This document shows, in pieces, positions 1-6,390 of a stretch of 15,989 nucleotides of DNA (positions are counted from its first letter, which is position 1; every line of letters starts with the position of its first letter). The notes under the pieces were generated by a model that saw nothing but the letters and a program-made list of their open reading frames with translations, ran no database searches and had not been told where the DNA came from. A program made the translations under genes and the position numbers. Source of the stretch: Candidatus Woesearchaeota archaeon (GTDB lineage: Archaea > Nanobdellota > Nanobdellia > Woesearchaeales > WJKV01); NCBI GenBank assembly GCA_019323355.1, contig JAHWHI010000055.1, positions 1 through 15,989 of the forward strand, written 5' to 3'.

Positions 1-845
1 TCCATGGAAGAACTCTTGGAGCCTTGTCTTTGAACCAGTCAAAGCAAGTCCAAAAAAGATGGTATCCGCAGGTACCGAAAGTTCTCACAATGCCTTATCC
101 AAAGGCAAACGACCTTCGGAACTGGTTCATCATAGGACGTGACGGAATAGTGAGAAGTTATCTTAGCAATATGATCAATCAAAAGTTTGGACTTATAGAT
201 CCAGATGAAATTGCATACGTTATTATCGAGCCTGTGCAGGGAGAGGGGGGTTATGTTGTTCCAGACAAAGAAGAGTTCAAGCACATTTTTGAATTGTGTC
301 ATGAGAACAATATACCGATAATCTGCGACGAGGTCCAGGCAGGTCTAGGAAGGACAGGTAAATGGTGGTGCTGTGAGCATTTCAATGTCAAGCCAGATGT
401 GATAGCATCTGCAAAAGCTCTGCAGATCGGAGCCACAATCAGCAAGAGAGGAATGTTTCCGTCAGAGAGCGGAAGGATAAGCTCGACCTGGGGTGAAGGC
501 AATGCCATTGCTTCAGCATGCGGATACAAAATTATTGAGATAATAGAAAAGAAAAACCTTCTGAGAAATGCAGCAAAACAAGGCGAGAGGATGAAGAAAG
601 CAATGCAGGATGTGATGGCAAAACAGAAAAAAATAGTTGATGTACGCGGTATAGGTCTGATGCTTGCTTTTGAATTAGATTCAGTTGCAACAAGAAAAAA
701 AGTGCTAGATAATTGCCTGAAAAACGGACTGCTTCTCGCACCCTGCGGCTACAAGACAGTGCGTGTCCTGCCGCCTTTGGATGTCACCGACCGAGAGGTC
801 GACCTGTTCGCAAAAATAATTGAAAAAAGTGCAAAAAAAATCTAA
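1..845 (+). CDS. Class III (PLP) aminotransferase, 5'-truncated by window edge
   Basis: The reading frame is open from the first bases. It reads HGRTLGALSL from position 3, a conserved block inside class III aminotransferases, so the N-terminal part lies outside the window and the in-frame TTG at 24 is not a real start. Further family marks are IIEPVQGEGG, the cofactor-binding CDEVQAGLGRTG (Asp-Glu-Val-Gln), and SAKAL, whose Lys (codon 414-416) is the expected Schiff-base lysine. The stretch around GRISSTWGEGN fits archaeal members of the 4-aminobutyrate/acetylornithine/lysine-6 aminotransferase group. It should transfer an amino group from an amino acid to a 2-oxo acid in the cytoplasm. The substrate cannot be read from the sequence, and no biosynthetic neighbour is visible. 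The TAA stop (843-845) overlaps the stop of the convergent gene. Confidence 0.9.
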   Translation, partial: HGRTLGALSLNQSKQVQKRWYPQVPKVLTMPYPKANDLRNWFIIGRDGIVRSYLSNMINQKFGLIDPDEIAYVIIEPVQGEGGYVVPDKEEFKHIFELCHENNIPIICDEVQAGLGRTGKWWCCEHFNVKPDVIASAKALQIGATISKRGMFPSESGRISSTWGEGNAIASACGYKIIEIIEKKNLLRNAAKQGERMKKAMQDVMAKQKKIVDVRGIGLMLAFELDSVATRKKVLDNCLKNGLLLAPCGYKTVRVLPPLDVTDREVDLFAKIIEKSAKKI

Positions 846-1780
846 GCAGCTCTACCTTCGCTCTTTCCAGAGTACGGTGCTGCGCTTCTTCCAGCAGTGT
901 ACTGTCTTCCAATGTCAGCCAGACCTTGGTATACTTTCTGCTGTGTCCCGTTTGTCTTTGCAGCTGACTTGCTGAACGAGTCATAAAGTTTTTTGTCAGT
1001 CCTGTACTCTGAGAGTTCTCCAAGACCGTGCACAGCTTCGTGCGCAAAAACATATGTCTCTAAAGCAGTTCCTTCTAGTGCAGCAGCATATTGTTTATTG
1101 ATAGCAAGTATCTGTTTTCCATCGACATAGACCATTGCTCCGAGCACACCTTTTCCAAGCTCCATGAAAGCGTATCCATCGAACTTCGGCTCTCCTCCAA
1201 GATCCTTGAACAGCTGTTTTCCAACAGAACTGTTGACAAAAGCTTCATACCTTTGCAGCAATCTGTCTGCTCCTCTAAGGTCCTCTGAAGAACCATAATG
1301 CTCACCATTGGAGAATATCATCGCACCTTTGCCATATCCAGCTCCCTGCTCTTGCAAGAAATCAGCCACGCGTTCATAGACCCCTTTGTTTCCAGCACTG
1401 TAATTTTTTCTCTGCCTTCTTGTAGATGGTCTTGTTGTGTCAAAGCGTGTGGTATCCACTCCAGGGATATGATATTTCTTGAACTTGTTCCTTAGGAAAT
1501 GCTCCCAAGCATCCTCTTCATCCCCTTCCTTGTCTTTTGGCGGATTATCTTCATAATCCTCTAAATAATCGTCTAGGATCTGGTATACATCTGTCTTTGC
1601 TAATTTGTACAGGCCAGTCTTCTTTGCAAAGTCTGATAATTTTTCTGAAGCTGTTCTTCCTTCTAGTCCGCCTATGCTTTTGCCTTCTGTGAAAAGAGGC
1701 TTTCCAAAATTATTCTGCATTGGCTTGTATCCTTGCACCAATGGTGCTGAACTTGATTTTGTTGAAGTTGCGTTTTCCAT
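842..1780 (-). CDS. Predicted zinc metallopeptidase-like protein with HEAVH motif
   Basis: This 312-aa protein belongs to no family I recognise. Near the C-terminus it has FAHEAVHGLGE, an HExxH zinc-peptidase signature (H247, E248, H251). E255 and E258 follow closely and are candidate third ligands. The motif is preceded by a hydrophobic, probably beta-strand stretch (GAMVYVDGKQILAI), as expected just before the active-site helix. Residues 1-40 are low complexity. Residues 60-110 are acidic and helical. No signal peptide or membrane segment is seen. I start at ATG 1780: a TATA box (1804-1814 on the plus strand) is centred about 27 nt upstream, giving a leaderless transcript. A longer reading from 1840 would place that TATA box inside the coding region. 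Peptidase activity is inferred from the motif alone. The TAG stop interlocks with the aminotransferase stop. Confidence 0.7.
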   Translation of the reverse strand: MENATSTKSSSAPLVQGYKPMQNNFGKPLFTEGKSIGGLEGRTASEKLSDFAKKTGLYKLAKTDVYQILDDYLEDYEDNPPKDKEGDEEDAWEHFLRNKFKKYHIPGVDTTRFDTTRPSTRRQRKNYSAGNKGVYERVADFLQEQGAGYGKGAMIFSNGEHYGSSEDLRGADRLLQRYEAFVNSSVGKQLFKDLGGEPKFDGYAFMELGKGVLGAMVYVDGKQILAINKQYAAALEGTALETYVFAHEAVHGLGELSEYRTDKKLYDSFSKSAAKTNGTQQKVYQGLADIGRQYTAGRSAAPYSGKSEGRAA

Positions 1781-1866
1781 CTTGTGACACCTTCCTCGTT
1801 TGCAAATATATAAGTGAAAGAAGTTTATAAAGAAAATCAAGCTACAACATAGAAATATGTGACATT

Positions 1867-2295
1867 TTATTCAGAACATTCTTTTGCTTCGTTAAGCACT
1901 TCCTGTGCCATCTCTACAAAAACATTGGACTCGTCAATCTTCTGGTTTGCTTTTGCAATCTGCTCCTCCAGTCTCCTCACTTCATCCTTGGCTTCCTTCT
2001 GGATCTTGTAGGCATCCAGCAGTTCATCCTCTGCATGCTTTATCTTCATTGCACAGTCTGCTTCCAGAGGTTCTTCTTCTGGCTCTAAAGTCTCTTCTTC
2101 TGTTTCTGGTTCGACCTGTTCTTCCTGCTGCTGTTCTTCAACAACTGGAACTGGTTCTTCCTGTGTCTTTGTATCATGCTTTACATTGCTGAACACGATT
2201 GCTAATATGATCAGGATGACCACTATAGATACAGCAAAGAATATGATACGGTTCCGCAATTGTTTTTTTGTGACCCAGATGCTGTTTTTTCCCAT
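1867..2295 (-). CDS. Membrane-anchored acidic/coiled-coil protein, unknown function
   Basis: A 142-aa protein of unknown family. A basic N-terminus (residues 1-16) precedes one strongly hydrophobic segment (about 17-35). Then come a Glu/Pro/Gln-rich acidic linker (about 40-80) and a C-terminal charged helix (about 82-138) likely to form a coiled coil. Two cysteines, C81 and C140, bracket the helix and could form disulfides if the tail is outside the cell. The layout suggests a single-pass anchor with a stalk, like a surface or membrane scaffold protein. A TATA box (plus-strand 2328-2336) lies about 35 nt upstream and GAGGG lies just before ATG 2295, giving a short leader. It is divergent from the Dph2-like gene and upstream of the HEAVH gene, which has its own TATA box. 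Confidence 0.75.
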   Translation of the reverse strand: MGKNSIWVTKKQLRNRIIFFAVSIVVILIILAIVFSNVKHDTKTQEEPVPVVEEQQQEEQVEPETEEETLEPEEEPLEADCAMKIKHAEDELLDAYKIQKEAKDEVRRLEEQIAKANQKIDESNVFVEMAQEVLNEAKECSE

Positions 2296-2325
2296 CTTCC
2301 CTCTTTGTCCTGTATGAGGGACTTA

Positions 2326-2353
2326 CCATATATAAACATTATGTTTTATATAT
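2326..2353. promoter_or_regulatory. Divergent TATA boxes between membrane stalk gene and Dph2-like gene
   Basis: The minus-strand TATA (TTTATATAT, plus 2328-2336) serves the gene starting at 2295. The plus-strand TATA (TTTTATATA, 2344-2352) is centred about 27 nt before ATG 2375. The two boxes are only about 8 nt apart, so the two preinitiation complexes would probably compete. Confidence 0.6.
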
Positions 2354-2374
2354 GACTCCCCACTACATTGCTAT

Positions 2375-2986
2375 ATGGAAATCATGTTCATACCTGCAAA
2401 AGCTGAATTTGATCTTGATGAGCTTAATCTTGACAAGATAAAGCATAAGAGACTCGGATTGATAACAACAGTTCAGTTTGTGGATGAGCTTCCAAAGATA
2501 AAGAAATTTTTGGATGCAAAAGGTTTTGAATCAGTGATTGGAGGGGAGATCCTTGGATGCAGAGTTGATGCTGCTGAGAAAATCAAGGACAAGGTTGATG
2601 CTTTTCTGTTCATAGGTTCTGGACATTTCCATCCGATAGCAATGCAGGGTCTTGGAAAGACAATCTATCTTCCTTCAGGCGAAGTCATGAAAGAAAAGAA
2701 AAAGAGCAAGGCAATGTGGGTAAAATTCTTGAGCGCGAAACATATCGGCATCATGCTTTCTTTGAAACCAGGCCAGTCAATGATCAAGAATGCAGAGAAG
2801 ATGAAAAAAGAGTTAGAGAAAAATTACCCTGGCAAGACTTTCTATCTTTTTCTCTTTGATACCTTGGATACAGTGCAGATGCGGAACTTTCCTTTTATCG
2901 AAGCGTGGATCAATACTGCCTGCCCACGGATAGCAGACGATGTGAAAGTCCTCAATTATGAAGATATAGCTTACTTCAGTTCTTAG
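2375..2986 (+). CDS. Dph2-like diphthamide synthesis protein lacking domain 1
   Basis: A 203-aa protein matching the second and third domains of archaeal Dph2, the radical-SAM-like [4Fe-4S] enzyme that moves an aminocarboxypropyl group from SAM to the target histidine of EF-2. Visible marks are GLITTVQFVDEL (start of domain 2), GGEILGC (C62), FLFIGSGHFHP, and the domain-3 motif AWINTACPRIADD (C183). Typical archaeal Dph2 is roughly 330-350 aa, with one cluster cysteine in each of three domains. Here domain 1, with its GACD-type cysteine, is absent. The region upstream is a promoter and an opposite-strand gene, so the missing part is not adjacent. Start 2375 fits a leaderless transcript; ATG 2384 is the alternative. 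It could be half of a split enzyme, a reduced enzyme or a paralogue. Confidence 0.8.
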   Translation: MEIMFIPAKAEFDLDELNLDKIKHKRLGLITTVQFVDELPKIKKFLDAKGFESVIGGEILGCRVDAAEKIKDKVDAFLFIGSGHFHPIAMQGLGKTIYLPSGEVMKEKKKSKAMWVKFLSAKHIGIMLSLKPGQSMIKNAEKMKKELEKNYPGKTFYLFLFDTLDTVQMRNFPFIEAWINTACPRIADDVKVLNYEDIAYFSS

Positions 2987-3022
2987 AAACATTTTTATAC
3001 CAGTGTTTTCTGCAGTATTAGC

Positions 3023-3535
3023 ATGGGATTCGCAGCATCAGAACTGAAACTGTTCCTGACATCTTTAGTACAGGTCATACACACTGACAATGCTGCGCGT
3101 GCTCGTGTGCGTCACGTGATACAGAATCTGCGGGCAAAATTGACAAGTGACGCCAACAAGATTTCTGGCCTGCTTGGAGATATAGAACGAAGCGATGTCG
3201 AGGTTCCCCGTGGAGCTAAAGAAAAAGCTGAAAATCTACTGCACAGGCACGAGAAATTCATGGAGCTCCTGAATGAGATGGACGAAGCTTTCGAGAACAT
3301 CCCTTTCAAGGACGAGGCAGAGGATGTCCACGAGTTCATGCATGAATACGAACTGGTTCTAAGAGAATTGGAGCGTTCAGCAAAAGAAGCAGTCAAAGAA
3401 GGAAGAAAAGAGGTTGCCCAGAAAGAACGGGAAGCAGTAGAGCAGGCAAAGAAAGCAAAGATCGAAGAATTAAAAGCAATAATGAAGCAGAAACAAGCAG
3501 AAGAAATGAAGAAAAGAGCAATGGGAGAAAAATAA
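3023..3535 (+). CDS. Helical coiled-coil protein, unknown function
   Basis: A 170-aa protein of unknown family, predicted almost wholly alpha-helical. The last 55 residues (from about 115) are a Lys/Glu/Ala-rich helix with coiled-coil character. Residues 1-100 carry amphipathic helices with no recognisable catalytic motif, signal peptide or membrane segment. A TATA box (TTTATAC, 2994-3000) centred about 26 nt before ATG 3023 supports the start and a leaderless message independent of the Dph2-like gene, although the gap between the two is only 36 nt. A CTTTTT run right after the stop may terminate the transcript, and the convergent membrane-protein gene ends 6 nt further on. Confidence 0.75.
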   Translation: MGFAASELKLFLTSLVQVIHTDNAARARVRHVIQNLRAKLTSDANKISGLLGDIERSDVEVPRGAKEKAENLLHRHEKFMELLNEMDEAFENIPFKDEAEDVHEFMHEYELVLRELERSAKEAVKEGRKEVAQKEREAVEQAKKAKIEELKAIMKQKQAEEMKKRAMGEK

Positions 3536-3541
3536 CTTTTT

Positions 3542-4114
3542 CTAATCCAATATACTGAAACTTACAGCACCGCTCATGGCTGCATAGGATCCAATGATTA
3601 GTGTTTTGACTAGCATGACATTCCATCCAGGCCATGCAGCGAACAGGAACAATCCAAGAATCTCCATAACAATACTGATAGAATAAAGCTCGAGTAATCT
3701 TTGGAAGACAAAGCTTTTTCCTCGCTTTGCAATGTACATCTTTTCATTCTTGAAGATCAATAATCCCGAGATAATAAGTATGAAAGCCAGTATCCCAAAG
3801 ATATTAAACCATGATAGGGATTCTGCGACTTTTGAAGCGCCTATAAGTTTTTCACCGATACCAACACCCAGGAAAGCGCCTGCTGTCCCACGGACAAGCT
3901 CCATGATATAACCGCGTCTGAAGATAAAACCTTTCAGTGAAGAGACTTCCTTTTCTATCTTTATCTCTTCTTTCTCGACACGTTTCTCTTCTTTTCCTAT
4001 CTCTTTCTCTTTTCTGTATACTTTTCCTAATAATTTTTCAACTTTTGAAAGCCTCAGGTCTATCCTATTCAGTTTAGAAATAACAGAATTGCCACTGCCT
4101 CTTTTTTTTGCCAT
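3542..4114 (-). CDS. Four-helix membrane protein with N-terminal coiled coil (DUF2391-like)
   Basis: A 190-aa protein. Residues 15-58 are a charged heptad-like Lys/Glu helix, followed by a basic patch (RRGY, about 66-69). Four hydrophobic segments follow at about 72-91, 102-121, 142-160 and 165-187. The membrane part resembles archaeal DUF2391 putative integral membrane proteins, but I assign this from memory of the pattern only. It is the last gene of a minus-strand operon, and its ATG is 2 nt after the histone stop codon. Pairing with a histone is unusual and may reflect only shared transcription. No catalytic residues are recognisable. Confidence 0.7.
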   Translation of the reverse strand: MAKKRGSGNSVISKLNRIDLRLSKVEKLLGKVYRKEKEIGKEEKRVEKEEIKIEKEVSSLKGFIFRRGYIMELVRGTAGAFLGVGIGEKLIGASKVAESLSWFNIFGILAFILIISGLLIFKNEKMYIAKRGKSFVFQRLLELYSISIVMEILGLFLFAAWPGWNVMLVKTLIIGSYAAMSGAVSFSILD

Positions 4115-4116
4115 CT

Positions 4117-4332
4117 TTATGTTCTTGCTGCGAGTTTGATATCTCCGCCTTTCACAGTCTTCCGACCAGAATGTTTTGCAATATCAACTGCTTTTTTTGA
4201 AAGTTCTAAAGCATACTCTTCAAGGATCTCTGCAAAAGCTGCAGCTGCTGCATCACTGACTCTTTCAGCTCCAGCCATGTTCAGCATACGCGCAGCTGGC
4301 GCACGCGGAATTATTGTAGAACGTTTTGCCAA
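4117..4332 (-). CDS. Archaeal histone (HMf-like)
   Basis: A 71-aa protein with the whole histone fold. It has an N-terminal IIPRAPAARML helix, the AGAERVSDAAAAAFAEILEE central helix region, and the closing GRKTVKGGDIKLA, which matches the L2/alpha-3 end of HMfB-type histones. It should dimerise and wrap DNA. Compared with HMf it has a short N-terminal extension and an alanine run in the central helix. The start is TTG (4330-4332 read on the minus strand), supported by a strong Shine-Dalgarno GAGGTGGT about 5 nt upstream that lies inside the end of the preceding gene, whose stop is 1 nt away. It is the middle gene of a three-gene operon, so its level is tied to the upstream promoter. Confidence 0.95.
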   Translation of the reverse strand: MAKRSTIIPRAPAARMLNMAGAERVSDAAAAAFAEILEEYALELSKKAVDIAKHSGRKTVKGGDIKLAART

Positions 4333-4333
4333 T

Positions 4334-4732
4334 TTACCACCTCTTTTTCAGCTGTCTTAACCATAACAGCCCAACCCTAATCATTAGCTTATTGAATTTG
4401 TCTGAAACTTTATAAACTTTTTTGTACAGATCATACTCAATCATTCCCATGCTTTTCATTGGTGTAAGAATCCTATCGTAGAACTGTCTTTTGTTATAGG
4501 AAATCTTAGGTTTTTCAGAACGCTTGAAAGGGTCCAATTCCTCTCTGTCATCAACAAGTTCTCCGTCATGAAGCTTTGTCGCGAACAATGACATCTCAGT
4601 CTTGCCTATTACACCTTCATTATCCTGCATTCTTTTCAATAGCAGTTTGGCAACAACCCTCTGCCTTTCAGTAGGGAAGACCACCTCGAAAATGTCATCT
4701 GACATGTTAAATCTGTCAAATAGTATAACCAT
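4334..4732 (-). CDS. Small basic protein, possible winged-helix DNA-binding protein
   Basis: A 132-aa protein of unknown family. It contains predicted helices (residues 20-36), a charged loop (about 55-75), and an RQFYDRILTPMKSMGMIEYDLYKKVYKVS stretch. The latter reads like the recognition helix plus beta-wing of a winged helix-turn-helix (helix, turn, helix ending in MGMIEYD, then a hairpin). The C-terminus is basic and aromatic (about 115-132). It is the first gene of the operon with the histone, consistent with a DNA-related role, though this is inference. A TATA box (plus 4755-4763) centred about 27 nt upstream of 4732 supports ATG 4732 as a leaderless start; an internal ATG at 4705 is the alternative. 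Confidence 0.65.
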   Translation of the reverse strand: MVILFDRFNMSDDIFEVVFPTERQRVVAKLLLKRMQDNEGVIGKTEMSLFATKLHDGELVDDREELDPFKRSEKPKISYNKRQFYDRILTPMKSMGMIEYDLYKKVYKVSDKFNKLMIRVGLLWLRQLKKRW

Positions 4733-4754
4733 ACCATACTTTGTACTAAATTAA

Positions 4755-4763
4755 TATATAAAA
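4755..4763 (-). promoter_or_regulatory. TATA box of the histone operon
   Basis: TTTTATATA on the minus strand is centred about 27 nt before ATG 4732. It is the only strong promoter signal for the three genes down to 3542. The rest of the 102-nt gap (4733-4834) is AT-rich with nothing else recognisable. Confidence 0.6.
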
Positions 4764-4834
4764 TTATCCACAAAATACCCTAGGATATTGATTTGTATAC
4801 TGGTTCAGTGGTAATCTAAGTTATCACTAAATAG

Positions 4835-5359
4835 TTATTCTTCCCAGAACACTAGAAACTCATTTTCATCCATCTGCATCGCATACCTGTGCAGTTCATC
4901 TAATACCTGTTGATCATTCAGGTAATATTTCACAGTCGGCACCAGCTCTTTCTCTACACTTTCCTTTACATATTTGATTAGTTCCTGTTTGCAGACCTGC
5001 AGGTTGTTCAATGCATGAATAAGGTCTCCGACGTGCTTGTGGATAAGAAAGCCTTTGATGTTGTTCTCTTTCAGAAACTGGTATGTCAGCTGTGAAAGTT
5101 TGTTTTCCTTCCTTAACATCACATCCTCTTCTGCGCATAACAATGATAGCTGATAGAACATGTCATAATAATTCTGGTGGAACTGCTTGATGTAAGGTAG
5201 CAGACAGTGCATCCAGAAGCGATAGAATGGAAAGTCTCTTTTCAGGTTTGGCATGAACATCGTGTTGTTAGAGTATTTGTTTATGTCAAAACGGAAGTTC
5301 ACAAAATCCCCTGAGAACTCGTCAAAAGGTACATGTGTCATGTATAGATTCAGTGGCAT
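4835..5359 (-). CDS. Hypothetical protein, unknown family
   Basis: A 174-aa protein I do not recognise. It is rich in Tyr, Phe, Asn, Leu and His. It looks mainly helical from about residue 48 (FWMHCLLPYIKQFHQNYYDM) to the end and has no transmembrane segment of usual length. It has three scattered cysteines and no obvious metal site. Start ATG 5359 is supported by a TATA box (plus 5380-5389) centred about 27 nt upstream. That box is one arm of a near-perfect palindrome shared with the divergent tRNA-Ala. The message would be leaderless. Confidence 0.65.
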   Translation of the reverse strand: MPLNLYMTHVPFDEFSGDFVNFRFDINKYSNNTMFMPNLKRDFPFYRFWMHCLLPYIKQFHQNYYDMFYQLSLLCAEEDVMLRKENKLSQLTYQFLKENNIKGFLIHKHVGDLIHALNNLQVCKQELIKYVKESVEKELVPTVKYYLNDQQVLDELHRYAMQMDENEFLVFWEE

Positions 5360-5379
5360 TTCATAGAAGAATGAAACAA

Positions 5380-5401
5380 GGTATAAAAACTTTTTTATAC
5401 C
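5380..5401. promoter_or_regulatory. Palindromic bidirectional TATA element (tRNA-Ala / unknown gene)
   Basis: The arms are GGTATAAAAAC and TTTTTTATACC, a 22-bp inverted repeat with a single mismatched pair. Each arm is a TATA box: the left one reads leftward and is about 27 nt from ATG 5359, the right one reads rightward and is about 29 nt from tRNA base 5425. Confidence 0.7.
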
Positions 5402-5424
5402 GCATCCCTCTTTTCATGCTTTAC

Positions 5425-5496
5425 GGGCCAGTGGTCTAATGGCATGACGCGCCCTTGGCTAGGGCGAGACTCCGGGTTCAACTCCCGGCTGGTCCA
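5425..5496 (+). tRNA. tRNA-Ala(GGC)
   Basis: The full cloverleaf folds. The acceptor is GGGCCAG with CTGGTCC (5489-5495), including a G3-U70 wobble pair, the alanine identity element. The D stem is GTC/GAC. The anticodon stem is CGCCC/GGGCG with loop TTGGCTA (anticodon GGC at 5457-5459). The T arm is CCGGG-TTCAACT-CCCGG, and the discriminator is A5496. There is no intron and no encoded CCA. The TATA box (right arm of the palindrome) leaves only about 2 nt of 5' leader. Confidence 0.96.
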
Positions 5497-5536
5497 TTCC
5501 GAAACATTTATTACAAAGTTCTTTTCAAGTTAAGAT

Positions 5537-6007
5537 ATGCCGCACATCCATGATCAGATTGATTTCACTGTTGAGGTTTTTGTTGTCAATGATAATAGAG
5601 TTCTGCTTCGGAGGCATGACAAGTACGGTCTTTGGTTGAGTGTCGGCGGTCATGTTGAACTGCACGAGGACCCAGTCGCAGCTGCAATCAGGGAAGTGAA
5701 GGAAGAAGTAGGCTTGGATGTTCAATTATTTCATGACGAATCCTCATACCAATTGTTTGGAGATAATCAATATCAGGAATTAGTATCTCCACAGGCAATG
5801 AACAGGCATAGGATTAATGATACTCATGAACATGTAACATTGGTTTTCTTTGCAAAAGCTGGCTCTGACAAATTGAAATTATCAGAGACTGAAAAGAGTG
5901 ATGCCTGCAGATGGTTCACTAAAGAAGATTTGGATGATTCCCAATTCAATGTAAAAAGACACGTAAAACTGCATGCAAAAAGAGCCCTGGAAATGATAAA
6001 CAAATAA
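5537..6007 (+). CDS. NUDIX hydrolase
   Basis: A 156-aa protein with a complete Nudix box from G38 to L60: GHVELHE, then seven residues, then REVKEEVGL, matching G-x5-E-x7-REUxEExGU. The Mg2+-binding glutamates (E53, E56, E57) are all present. The length is normal for a single-domain Nudix enzyme, which cleaves a nucleoside diphosphate linked to another moiety. The substrate cannot be told. Candidates are oxidised or other unwanted nucleotides, nucleotide sugars or NADH-type molecules. TTTATTA (5507-5513) centred about 27 nt before ATG 5537 indicates a leaderless start 40 nt downstream of tRNA-Ala. Read-through from the tRNA is possible but not required. Confidence 0.93.
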   Translation: MPHIHDQIDFTVEVFVVNDNRVLLRRHDKYGLWLSVGGHVELHEDPVAAAIREVKEEVGLDVQLFHDESSYQLFGDNQYQELVSPQAMNRHRINDTHEHVTLVFFAKAGSDKLKLSETEKSDACRWFTKEDLDDSQFNVKRHVKLHAKRALEMINK

Positions 6008-6081
6008 GATTATCTTTAATTCAATCTATATACAACATAAACTAAACCTTTAAATACCACCTCAAAGTTTCTCTATATAAG

Positions 6082-6390
6082 ATGAGCGAAGCCCGAAGAA
6101 GACAAAGAAGACCAATTTCTGGCAGGATTGTTAGAAGCACTGATGGACTGACAGCAAGGGTTCTTGCAGAGCCAAAGATAAAAGGCGCATGTCCATGTTT
6201 GCGTTATATACTTCCAAGTAATCCTGAAGCAGGATTATATTGCACAGAGATCGGATCTCAGATAGCGCTTGAGAACTTTGATCTTCAGAACAAATGTGCA
6301 AGTTCAGAAGATTGCCAGTCTTGCAATCTTTATCCAAAAAGATCTATAGAAAAATTCAAATCATACGGTCCGATAACGCAGACTGTATAA
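6082..6390 (+). CDS. Small cysteine-rich protein, unknown function
   Basis: A 102-aa protein of unknown family. Residues 1-20 are very basic (MSEARRRQRRP). Six cysteines follow: a CPC pair (C37, C39), C54, C72, and a CQSC pair (C78, C81). The arrangement suggests a zinc or iron-sulfur site; the basic start suggests nucleic-acid contact. Both are inference. TTTAAATAC (6049-6057) about 29 nt upstream supports ATG 6082 with almost no leader. The 3' end runs 35 nt into the convergent PRPP synthetase gene. Confidence 0.65.
   Translation: MSEARRRQRRPISGRIVRSTDGLTARVLAEPKIKGACPCLRYILPSNPEAGLYCTEIGSQIALENFDLQNKCASSEDCQSCNLYPKRSIEKFKSYGPITQTV

Noticed and set aside
24..26. TTG as a start of the aminotransferase
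   Set aside because: Conserved family residues (HGRTLGA) are encoded in frame just upstream, so the gene continues past the window edge.
1781..1840. 20-residue N-terminal extension of the HEAVH protein
   Set aside because: It is encoded by the TATA box and flanking promoter DNA; ATG 1780 is at the leaderless distance.
3112..3396. 94-aa minus-strand frame
   Set aside because: Ser-rich low-complexity shadow of the helical protein gene; no TATA box or conserved motif.
5450..5466. Reading the tRNA anticodon as TGG (Pro)
   Set aside because: This would break the 5-bp anticodon stem CGCCC/GGGCG; the standard 7-nt loop gives GGC, and the G3-U70 pair confirms alanine.
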